A stretch of 55,605 nucleotides of DNA from CAYMUN01 sp964393835 (lineage in GTDB: Bacteria; Patescibacteriota; Saccharimonadia; Saccharimonadales; UBA4665). Location of the stretch: NCBI GenBank assembly GCA_964393835.1, contig CAYMUN010000007.1, positions 1 to 55,605 on the forward strand, given 5' to 3'. Within the stretch, counting starts at the first letter, position 1. Each line of letters starts with the position of its first letter. Shown in pieces: positions 16,104-24,964 of the stretch. A program made the position numbers and the translations under genes. Under the pieces are notes generated by a model that was not told where the DNA came from, did not search any database, and saw only the letters and a program-made list of their open reading frames with translations.

Positions 16104-16168
16104 AGTATAATGATTCTAAACGTAAATGTCAACTATTTTACGTAAATAAGCGAGTTATTTACGTAAAT
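16104..16168 (-). promoter_or_regulatory. GHKL-operon promoter with three TTTACGTAAA-type operators
   Basis: Minus strand: -35 TTGACA (16127-16132), 17-bp spacer, -10 TATACT (16104-16109). Palindromic boxes are centred near 16121.5 (between -35 and -10, TTTACGTTTA), 16141.5 (TTTACGTAAA, 16137-16146) and 16162.5 (ATTTACGTAAAT, 16157-16168), spaced 20 and 21 bp, two helical turns. The outer two also form a 13-bp inverted repeat around a 5-bp loop, which could fold after the polA stop. Confidence 0.8.
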
Positions 16169-16181
16169 TTCATTTAATTAC

Positions 16182-18851
16182 TTAGAGTTCGCCCCAGTTA
16201 TCACCGACCGTAACGTCCACATCGAGACGGACGGGCAGTTTATAGATGTTTTCCATGGTGTCTTTGAGCAGGTCGCCGATGCGTTCGGCTACCGGTTCGG
16301 GACATTCGACCAAAATAGAGTCATGGATTTGCAGCAACTGTTTGCAGTCGTTGTGCTGGTCTTTGAGCAGCCGGTCGACTTCGACCATAGCCATTTTCAT
16401 CAGATCGGCTTCGGTTCCCTGGATCGGCATATTGATGGCCGCCCGCTCGGCAGCCTGACGTACCATAAAGTTGCTGGAGTGGATATCGGGCATCGGCCGG
16501 CGGCGGCCGAACAGCGTTTCGACATAGCCGTCTTTGCGGGCTTTCTCTTTGACCCGATCCATATAGTTAAATAATGGCTGGCGCACGGCTTTGTACTTTT
16601 CGATAAAGACCACCGCTTGCTCGCGGGTCATCCCGGTGGCAATACTCAATCCGTGGGGGCTCATACCGTACAAGATGCCAAAATTAATGACCTTAGCCGC
16701 CCGGCGCATCTGCTTAGTGACGTCCTCCGGTTCTCTTTCGTACACCATGGCGGCCGTCGCGGTATGGATGTCGGCGCCCCGGTTAAACATTTCAATCAGT
16801 TCCGTGTCTTCGGCCAATACGGCCGCCAGGCGTAGCTCAAACTGCGAGTAATCGGCGCTGACCAGCTTTTTGCCAGATGCCGCCACAAAGGCGGTACGGA
16901 TATGCTTCCCGAGGTCAGTGCGTACCGGAATATTTTGGAGGTTGGGATCGTTGGAGCTTAAGCGACCGGTTTGGGCGACCGTCAGCGCGTAGGTCGTGTG
17001 CAGCCGTGAATGCTCGTCGACCATTTGCGGCAAGGTGTCGACATAGGTGTTTTTGAGCTTGGCCACCTCCCGGTACTGGGTTATGAGATCGATAATCGGG
17101 TGCTGGCCGCGCAACTTGTCCAGCTCGGAGGCAGCGGTGCTGTATCCGGTCTTACCCTTTTTAATCCCGCCAGTCGGCAGCTTTAGTTGCTCGAATAATA
17201 TGTCGGCTAACTGTCCCGGCGAACCGATGTTGAATTCCTGGTCAGCATGACCATAAATTTGCTGCTCATAATCAGAGATCAGGTCTTCGATCTGTTCAGA
17301 AAACTTCTTGAGATAGGCGGTATCGAGCTGAATACCGGTGTGCTCCATATCGGCTAGCACTGGGATGACCGGCCACTCAATATCATGCGCCAGGGCTGGT
17401 AGCTTAGGGAGCTTTTTAAGCTCAGCAGTTTGTTGATCGTGTAGCGCCCGGATGATTGCAATGATTTCTGGTATCCGCGTCAGGACTTCGTCTTGGTCGA
17501 GATCTTCAAACGGCGAGCCGTCATAGCCAAGATCAGCCTGAGCTAGCTCGGTCAGTGTTTGCTCGCGGCGCAGGGCGTTAAGCAAAAACGCGCCGACCAG
17601 CACGTCGTGAGCAACTTTTGGCATCGGCAAGCCAAGTTCGAGTAAAACTTTGAGCGTAGCTTTGGTGTCATAGCCTACGAGTGGCGGCAAATCTTGCAAC
17701 GCAGCCTGGACAGCTTCCCGAGGCAGCTTCTGCAGATTAAGCGTGAACACTTCCCTGCCATCGGTGCTGAGACTTAACAGCTGGGGATCACGGCCATGTT
17801 TGCCGGCGCTTCGACTATGGCTGAATAACTTGTCAGTCTCACCAAATCTCAGGTCACCCAGCTTGGCGGCCGTATCAATAATGTGATGCTCGCCGGTTTT
17901 GAGCGGCGAATTGGTGCCTTGCGCGGTGTGATGGGCATCGATTTTGACCTGCATGACTTCTGGCAGCTGGCGAGCCAGTGAGCGGAATTCTAACTTTTGC
18001 AGCAAACCGAGGACGTTTTCGGGCTGGCATTTACTACCGTCCATGGCGTCAAGATCCAGCTTCATGGGCGCATCCGTCCAAATGCGGGCCAGTTCCTTGC
18101 TCAAATAAGCCAAGTCTTTGCCGGCTTCCAGTTTTTTGCGAGTCGTTTCTTTAACCAGGGCGAGGTTTTGGTATACGCCGTCGAGGGTTTCATATGCTTG
18201 GAGTAGCGCTAACGCGCCCTTTTCACCGATGCCCGGCACGCCCGGGATATTATCCGAAGAATCACCCTTGAGGGCTTTCATATCGAGGAATTGATCGACC
18301 CGGATACCATATTTAGCCTCAAAGCTCTTTGGTGAATACAATTCTATATTACTCAAGCCGGTTTTAAGCGCGTAGACATGAACATGACCGTTGACCAGTT
18401 GCAGCATGTCAAGATCAGAGGTGATAAGCATCGTTTCAATGTCTTGTGCTTTGGCCTGCACCGCCAAGGTACCCATGATATCATCGGCTTCGTAATCATC
18501 AAGCTCGTACAGCGGCCAGCCAAAAGCCTGCAGCAATTCTTGCAGGATCGGCACCTGGGCTTTGAAATCCTCCGGTGCCGGTTTGCGGCCAGCTTTGTAC
18601 TCCGGATAAAGCTCCAGCCGCTTGCGAATGTTGGTCTTGGGCTTATCCCAGGCCACCGCCACGTAATCCGGCTTCAGTCGCCGTATGACTTCCAGCGCCA
18701 TCGTAGCGAATCCAAAAACCCCGCCGGTTGGAGTTCCCTCTTTGGTAGCCAAATTTGGCATAGCGTAATACCCGCGATAAAACACGCTCTTACCGTCAAT
18801 CACCGCCAACTTTTTGCGCTTAGTCTCTTTGGGATCTACCTCTGTACTCAT
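16182..18851 (-). CDS. polA: DNA polymerase I
   Basis: An 889-residue family A polymerase for gap filling and Okazaki fragment maturation. Residues 12-290 are the 5'-3' exonuclease (AVIDGKSVFYRGYYAMP, DDYEADDIMGTLA, KGDSSDNIPGVPGIG). The central domain lacks the FDTET-type and YxxxD motifs of the 3'-5' exonuclease, so proofreading is probably lost. The polymerase domain is intact: motif A SADYSQFELRLAAVLA, the O-helix RRAAKVINFGILYG and motif C QIHDSILVECP. The frame opens at 18908, but ATG 18851 (MSTEVDPKE) is preferred because TATACT ends 6 nt before it, giving a leaderless mRNA. Confidence 0.97.
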   Translation of the reverse strand: MSTEVDPKETKRKKLAVIDGKSVFYRGYYAMPNLATKEGTPTGGVFGFATMALEVIRRLKPDYVAVAWDKPKTNIRKRLELYPEYKAGRKPAPEDFKAQVPILQELLQAFGWPLYELDDYEADDIMGTLAVQAKAQDIETMLITSDLDMLQLVNGHVHVYALKTGLSNIELYSPKSFEAKYGIRVDQFLDMKALKGDSSDNIPGVPGIGEKGALALLQAYETLDGVYQNLALVKETTRKKLEAGKDLAYLSKELARIWTDAPMKLDLDAMDGSKCQPENVLGLLQKLEFRSLARQLPEVMQVKIDAHHTAQGTNSPLKTGEHHIIDTAAKLGDLRFGETDKLFSHSRSAGKHGRDPQLLSLSTDGREVFTLNLQKLPREAVQAALQDLPPLVGYDTKATLKVLLELGLPMPKVAHDVLVGAFLLNALRREQTLTELAQADLGYDGSPFEDLDQDEVLTRIPEIIAIIRALHDQQTAELKKLPKLPALAHDIEWPVIPVLADMEHTGIQLDTAYLKKFSEQIEDLISDYEQQIYGHADQEFNIGSPGQLADILFEQLKLPTGGIKKGKTGYSTAASELDKLRGQHPIIDLITQYREVAKLKNTYVDTLPQMVDEHSRLHTTYALTVAQTGRLSSNDPNLQNIPVRTDLGKHIRTAFVAASGKKLVSADYSQFELRLAAVLAEDTELIEMFNRGADIHTATAAMVYEREPEDVTKQMRRAAKVINFGILYGMSPHGLSIATGMTREQAVVFIEKYKAVRQPLFNYMDRVKEKARKDGYVETLFGRRRPMPDIHSSNFMVRQAAERAAINMPIQGTEADLMKMAMVEVDRLLKDQHNDCKQLLQIHDSILVECPEPVAERIGDLLKDTMENIYKLPVRLDVDVTVGDNWGEL

Positions 18852-18879
18852 AACCCCAGTATAAGTTACGGCTCTAATT

Positions 18880-19398
18880 TTAACTATAGGCTCGAACTTC
18901 GGTGACAATGGTATCTAGAGGAATATCGTGGGGCTCTGTCGGAACGTGATCTATTTTGCCGAGCTCGAAACAGACACCAATTTTTTTAGCTTGGGGCTGA
19001 GTATCCAGAAAGCGATCGTAAAAGCCGCCGCCATAACCGATCCTCTGCAGCGTGTCATCAAAGCCAAGCATCGGTACGATGATGACGTCAAAGTGCAATG
19101 GCGTGACGTGTTCTGCGTCATCGAGCGAAAAAGTTTTCCATTCTTTGTCGAACTGCTTGGAGGTAAATAGTTTGATGCCCGGGTATTCGGATTCCAAGGT
19201 AGTGATAAAAGCCGTAAGGTCTACTTCCCCTAGACGTTCGATCGGTTTAAAAAAATGCAGGGTGGCAACTGATGCCCAATTGACCACTTCGCGGAGTTGG
19301 TCGTTGATGGCCGCGCTTTTGGCGACCCGCTGCTCTGGAGTGAGCATCAGGCGAGCCTGCTGGAGTTGGCGACGTAACAGGATTTTGGCAGGATTCAT
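18880..19398 (-). CDS. 5-formyltetrahydrofolate cyclo-ligase family protein
   Basis: A 172-residue enzyme of the family that converts 5-formyl-THF to 5,10-methenyl-THF with ATP. The N-terminal LLRRQLQQARLMLTPEQR helix, the ATLHFFKPIERLGEVD strand, and the glycine-rich loop GYGGGFYDRFLD with downstream KIGVCFE are diagnostic. A TAGAAT ends 6 nt before ATG 19398 (leaderless pattern). The polA promoter lies in the 28 bp after its stop, so polA is separately started. It is divergent from the P-type ATPase. Confidence 0.9.
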   Translation of the reverse strand: MNPAKILLRRQLQQARLMLTPEQRVAKSAAINDQLREVVNWASVATLHFFKPIERLGEVDLTAFITTLESEYPGIKLFTSKQFDKEWKTFSLDDAEHVTPLHFDVIIVPMLGFDDTLQRIGYGGGFYDRFLDTQPQAKKIGVCFELGKIDHVPTEPHDIPLDTIVTEVRAYS

Positions 19399-19456
19399 AC
19401 TCTTATTCTAAGCCATGCCGGGTTTATAGGGCCCTACACGGTATAATGCTTATGAT

Positions 19457-22252
19457 ATGAATGGCGGCGGCAAACAACTGCATTACTACCGGCTGGGTGC
19501 CGAGGAGGTGCTCAAGCAACTTGATTCGTCAGCCGAAGGGTTGACTACCAAAGAGAGCAGGAAGCGGCTAGAGCAATCTGGTGGCAATATCTTGCTGCGC
19601 GCCAAGCATGAATCAGCAATTATCACTCTTGTCAGGCAATTCAAAAACCTGCTGGTGTTGATGCTGCTGACCAGTGCCGGCTTTTCGATTTATCTCAAGG
19701 ATGCCAAAACAGCCACCATCCTTATCGCTATCGCTGCGCTTAATGCCGGTATCGGGTTTTTTCAGGAACATAAGGCCGAGACACTGATGAAAAGCTTGGA
19801 AAACCTGCTGGTGCCACAGGCTAAAGTGCTGCGTGACGGGCGGCTGGAGCAAATTGATTCGACCGAGCTGGTAGCCGGCGATGTCATATATATAGAGGGC
19901 GGTGATAGCGTGCCAGCCGACGTACGGATTATCGAAGAGGCCGAGCTGGCCAGCAACGACTTCGCGCTGACTGGCGAGAGCAACCCCAGCCGTAAATTCG
20001 TGCATGCCATTGGGGCGGACGTGCCGTTAGGGTCACGGCATAATCTGCTGTTTATGGGTACGACCGTGGCGACCGGCAGCGGGCACGGCGTAGTCGTTGG
20101 TATTGGTATGCAAACCGAGTTAGGGCGGATTGCTAGTCTCAGTCAGGCGACCCACAGCGAACCCTCGCCGCTGCAAAAGGAAATGAATCACCTGTCAAAA
20201 CGCATTGCCCAGGGCACGGTCATTTTAGCGATCATCCTGACTGCCATCGCCCTTAAGAGCGACCTACCCTTGCAATCGGCTCTATTGTTTGGCATCGGCA
20301 TCGGCGCGGCTATGATTCCCACCTGTCTCGTCGCCGAAGTCAACATCACCCTTGCCCAGTCAGCCAGTCGCCTGGCCAAAGCCAGAGCTCTCGTCAAAAA
20401 ATTATCGGCCGTGGAGACCCTGGGAGCCACAAACTTCATCTTGACCGACAAAACCGGTACGTTAACCAAAAACGAAATGACCGTCGAACAAATTTTAGTT
20501 GGCCGGCAGCACTATGACGTCAGCGGTACCGGCTATCAAGCCAACGGTAGCATTAAGACCGAGCACGGCAAGGCGCTGTCAAAAGGCGTCTTACAAGACC
20601 TGGAACTGTTCTTTATGACTGCCGCCCTGGCCAGCAACGCCAAAGTCGATCCGCCCGACCAAGAACACCCCGACTGGTACGTTGTCGGCGACCCGACTGA
20701 GGGGGCGCTGATTACTATGGTACGCAAGGCCGGTTATGATCCGGAGCAGTGGGAGGCAGCCATCCCGGAAACTAAAGAGTTCCAGTTTGACTCAGCTCGT
20801 AAACTACTGAGCTCTGTCCGTCTGCGAGGCGATCAAGTCGTGGTATTTGTCAAAGGCGCTCCAGAGAGCGTCCTGAGTCGCAGTACAGAGATCTGGGATC
20901 ATGGCCATATCCGTAAACTGTCAGCCACCGATCGAAAATTTTTTAATGAATATAATGAAAAACAGGCCCACGCCGCCAAGCGCAATCTAGCCTTTGGCTA
21001 TCGTATCCTGCCCAAAAAGGCGATTCATAAAAAATTTATCATGGACGAAGTCGAGCAGGATTTCACCTTTCTCGGCATGGTCAGCATGATGGATCCGCTG
21101 CGTGAAGCCGTACCAGCAGCTATGAAAGCCGCCCGGGCGGCCCATGTTAAAGTCTCGATCATCACCGGTGATTACCCGACGACCGCCAAGGCTATTGCCC
21201 GTCAGGCCGGATTGAGCGACGAAATCGTGATTGTGCTCGGCGAGGAATTACCAGGGCTGGCCGACGCTCAGATTTTGCAGTTGGTGCAACATGGTGGCGC
21301 CGTCTTTTCTAGAGTTTCACCAGAGGACAAATTGCGGATCGTGGAACTAGTCAAACAGAGCGGCCACGTGGTGGCTGTCACCGGCGACGGCATCAATGAC
21401 GCCCCGGCGCTCAAGCGAGCCGACATTGGCGTGGCCATGGGCCGCACCGGCACCGACGTCGCCAAAGACGCCGCCGAAATCGTACTGCTGGACGACAGCT
21501 TTAGCACGCTGGTCAGCGCTATCGAGCAAGGGCGCCTGACCTTTCGCAACATCAAAAAAGCCGCCCGCTGCGTGATGACCGCCAACGCCGGCGAGCTGAG
21601 CACTGTGCTGCTCGGCCTCGGCGGCTTGGCGCTGTTCCACATCGCGCCGGCTATCGTGCCGCTACAGATACTGGCCATCGACATCGTCGCCCAGGTATTG
21701 CCGATAACCGCTCTCGGTTGGGACAAAGCTCAGCATAAACTGATGCGCGAAAAACCACGTGACTTACACGACCACATCATAAACGGGCCGGCGATTGGCG
21801 GCTTTGTCGGCTTCGGTTTTCTAGCTGCCGCCCTGGCTTACGGCAATTACCTGCTATTTTTTGCCCGCCACGATCTCAGTCCGCGCTTCCTCGATCCCAA
21901 CCTACCGCTCTATCACCAGGCCACTACCCTGACCTACCTGACCCTGGCGCTCTGCCTGTCGGTCTACCTGATGTTTGAGCGCGCCGACGCTCACGAAAAA
22001 TTTTTCACCAGTTACCTGTGGAGCAATAAAAAACTGCTAGCCGCTTTTGCCACGTCATTGTTCCTAATCTGCACTCTGATTTACAACCCGATGATCCAAC
22101 CGTACTTCCACGCCGGCCCGCTCAGTGCCGTTGACTGGTTAACCGCGCTGGCCTGCGCCGCCTTGTACATGGGATTCCGTCTCATCCAGCGCCACACCCG
22201 CAAGCACTCCCGCCCCGCCGTACTTAGACTACACCACGAACTAGCTAGCTAG
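19457..22252 (+). CDS. P-type cation-transporting ATPase (type II-like)
   Basis: A 931-residue membrane pump. In order: N-terminal cation-ATPase domain (1-70), actuator domain with FALTGES (near 174), M4, phosphorylation motif ILTDKTGTLT (Asp near 331), nucleotide-binding region with FVKGAPE, hinge TGDGINDAPALKRADIGVAMG near 640, and six C-terminal membrane segments. The overall layout resembles Ca2+/Na+,K+ pumps. The M4 ion-binding motif, normally PEGL, reads IPTCLVAEV here, so the transported ion cannot be assigned. A TATAAT (19442-19447) ends 9 nt before the ATG. Its stop lies 2 bp from the stop of the convergent 301-aa gene. Confidence 0.92.
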   Translation: MNGGGKQLHYYRLGAEEVLKQLDSSAEGLTTKESRKRLEQSGGNILLRAKHESAIITLVRQFKNLLVLMLLTSAGFSIYLKDAKTATILIAIAALNAGIGFFQEHKAETLMKSLENLLVPQAKVLRDGRLEQIDSTELVAGDVIYIEGGDSVPADVRIIEEAELASNDFALTGESNPSRKFVHAIGADVPLGSRHNLLFMGTTVATGSGHGVVVGIGMQTELGRIASLSQATHSEPSPLQKEMNHLSKRIAQGTVILAIILTAIALKSDLPLQSALLFGIGIGAAMIPTCLVAEVNITLAQSASRLAKARALVKKLSAVETLGATNFILTDKTGTLTKNEMTVEQILVGRQHYDVSGTGYQANGSIKTEHGKALSKGVLQDLELFFMTAALASNAKVDPPDQEHPDWYVVGDPTEGALITMVRKAGYDPEQWEAAIPETKEFQFDSARKLLSSVRLRGDQVVVFVKGAPESVLSRSTEIWDHGHIRKLSATDRKFFNEYNEKQAHAAKRNLAFGYRILPKKAIHKKFIMDEVEQDFTFLGMVSMMDPLREAVPAAMKAARAAHVKVSIITGDYPTTAKAIARQAGLSDEIVIVLGEELPGLADAQILQLVQHGGAVFSRVSPEDKLRIVELVKQSGHVVAVTGDGINDAPALKRADIGVAMGRTGTDVAKDAAEIVLLDDSFSTLVSAIEQGRLTFRNIKKAARCVMTANAGELSTVLLGLGGLALFHIAPAIVPLQILAIDIVAQVLPITALGWDKAQHKLMREKPRDLHDHIINGPAIGGFVGFGFLAAALAYGNYLLFFARHDLSPRFLDPNLPLYHQATTLTYLTLALCLSVYLMFERADAHEKFFTSYLWSNKKLLAAFATSLFLICTLIYNPMIQPYFHAGPLSAVDWLTALACAALYMGFRLIQRHTRKHSRPAVLRLHHELAS

Positions 22253-22254
22253 TT

Positions 22255-23160
22255 CTATTCACCGTCAGCTGTCTCGTGCAGCAGCTTAGCTGTCAAAGCT
22301 ACCTGTCGCAAAGCCGTGTAAGGACTCTGGTAATTTTTGGGCTCGCTTTTTTGCTCTTCGGTACGCGCAGTCGGAAAAGTATCAGTTAGCACAAAGACCT
22401 GCGGCTTATTCGGCTGACTGTCAAAATCTGGATTTTGGAAACGGGCAGCTTGTCTCATCTGAACTGCCAGGTGAATACCGGCATTGGCAACGCGCGCAAA
22501 GATTACTTCACTGTCATTATTAAATAGCTCGCTGTGGCTGCTCGTAAACCTATCGGCGATTGTCTCACCTGCTGCAGTCGAGTAAGGTATGGGGTGTACT
22601 TCGTAGCCAACCGTTGCCAATTTGGGGAGAATATAATCCTCGACATAGGCACTTTCTTCAGGATAACGACCATATAAGTGGTGAAAATCTGAAACATTGC
22701 TATTGGTAACTTCAGTACCCGTATTCATTACCCTATTGCCAACCGGTATGTAAACTTTGCCAGGATTATGTCGGCCTGCGGCATGTGATACTAATAAATT
22801 TGCTGCCCGATCTTGCCAATTTGCCATACCACCGGTGATGACAATACCGTCCACTTGCTTTGGGATCTCAAATTCTGGTGTCCACAAGCTTCGAGCCAGC
22901 TGTTCCTGTACGCCCGATTCTTCGACTAGCTGAGCTGCCTCTTCCAACGTAATAGTGGGCTCATTACTGTCTCGTAATACTGGTTTTGGCCCCAATGCAC
23001 CCACCAATCGCGATAAGGCTTCGCTCGTTGGTTTATCTTGAAGTACAATGTCTACCCTTTCGGCTAGATCGGGTATGAGATTAGCTGCTAGATCATAGAC
23101 ATTATCACCCAAAATATAGGTGTTAAAATTTCTATCTGCTGCACTTGGTAATTCTGCCAT
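22255..23160 (-). CDS. Conserved hypothetical protein, possible DUF218/YdcF-like fold
   Basis: A 301-residue soluble protein. The VDGIVITGGMANWQDRAANLL segment followed by a VYIPVGNRVMNTGTEVTN strand-turn and a later EVHPIPYSTAAGETIADR region recalls the DUF218/YdcF nucleotide-like fold (a VxGG loop and a TxAE-like stretch), but the match is loose. No signal peptide or membrane helix. No close family is recognised and no operon partner exists. Start at ATG 23160; only a weak Shine-Dalgarno. Confidence 0.6.
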   Translation of the reverse strand: MAELPSAADRNFNTYILGDNVYDLAANLIPDLAERVDIVLQDKPTSEALSRLVGALGPKPVLRDSNEPTITLEEAAQLVEESGVQEQLARSLWTPEFEIPKQVDGIVITGGMANWQDRAANLLVSHAAGRHNPGKVYIPVGNRVMNTGTEVTNSNVSDFHHLYGRYPEESAYVEDYILPKLATVGYEVHPIPYSTAAGETIADRFTSSHSELFNNDSEVIFARVANAGIHLAVQMRQAARFQNPDFDSQPNKPQVFVLTDTFPTARTEEQKSEPKNYQSPYTALRQVALTAKLLHETADGE

Positions 23161-23204
23161 AGATTTCTTTGCTTATTTACTCATAATGTAGCATTGGATG
23201 TATT

Positions 23205-23232
23205 TTGTCAATAGTGGGCTAGCTTGTACAAT
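23205..23232 (+). promoter_or_regulatory. Promoter of the NMP-kinase-like gene (leaderless)
   Basis: TTGTCA (23205-23210), 16-bp spacer, TACAAT (23227-23232), ending 7 nt before ATG 23240. It supports the 23240 start over an in-frame start near 23198. Confidence 0.6.
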
Positions 23233-23239
23233 AGATGCA

Positions 23240-23815
23240 ATGGAAGACAAAGTTATCGTGTTTGTGGGGATGCCGGGGGCTGGCAAGAGCGCCTGCATGG
23301 AGTATCTCAAGGCTAAGGGCGTGCCGTCGGCTTACTTTGGCGGGATTACGATTGACGAGGTCAAGCGTCGGGGTATGGAAGTCAACGAGGCTAGTGAAAA
23401 GTTTGTCCGTGAAGACATAAGAGCCAAAGAGGGCAAAGGCGCCTACGCGGTACGCATCATCCAGCAGATCGAACAATTTTTTGATCAAGGTCATCACTAC
23501 GTCGTAGTGGATGGTTTATATAGTTGGACGGAGTACAAAATATTTAAGGAAAGCTTCGGCCATCGAGCCGTTATCATCGCTATCGTAGCGCCCCGTTCTG
23601 CCCGGCATAAACGCTTGACGACCCGCACCGAGCGACCGCTGACCGAAAAAGAAGCCAATACCCGGGATTACGCCGAGATTGAAAACCTCGAAAAGGGCGG
23701 CCCGATAGCCAACGCCGATTACTATCTGGCCAACGATAGCTCAGTCGAAGACCTGCGGGCCGACTTGCAAAAACTACTGCCCGAGATCGACATCAACCTC
23801 TCAAATGTTACATAG
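23240..23815 (+). CDS. P-loop nucleotide kinase-like protein (UPF0200/dephospho-CoA-kinase-like)
   Basis: A 191-residue P-loop NTPase. The Walker A is VFVGMPGAGKSACMEYL near the start, then an archaeal-type ITIDEVKRRGMEVNEASEKFVREDI pattern (long helices), a Walker B-like YVVVDGLYS, and a lid with RSARHKRLTTRTERPLT. This resembles the UPF0200 kinases, which are common in archaea and occasional in bacteria. The substrate is not known. Convergent with rpoD, 12 bp between stops. The N-terminal residues upstream of 23240 lie over the promoter and are excluded. Confidence 0.75.
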   Translation: MEDKVIVFVGMPGAGKSACMEYLKAKGVPSAYFGGITIDEVKRRGMEVNEASEKFVREDIRAKEGKGAYAVRIIQQIEQFFDQGHHYVVVDGLYSWTEYKIFKESFGHRAVIIAIVAPRSARHKRLTTRTERPLTEKEANTRDYAEIENLEKGGPIANADYYLANDSSVEDLRADLQKLLPEIDINLSNVT

Positions 23816-23827
23816 CTCTCTTGAGCT

Positions 23828-24964
<1,137 letters not shown>

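Noticed and set aside
16137..16168. CRISPR-like repeats at the TTTACGTAAA boxes
   Set aside because: The boxes are 10-12 bp palindromes 20 bp apart next to a promoter, far too short for CRISPR repeats and spacers.
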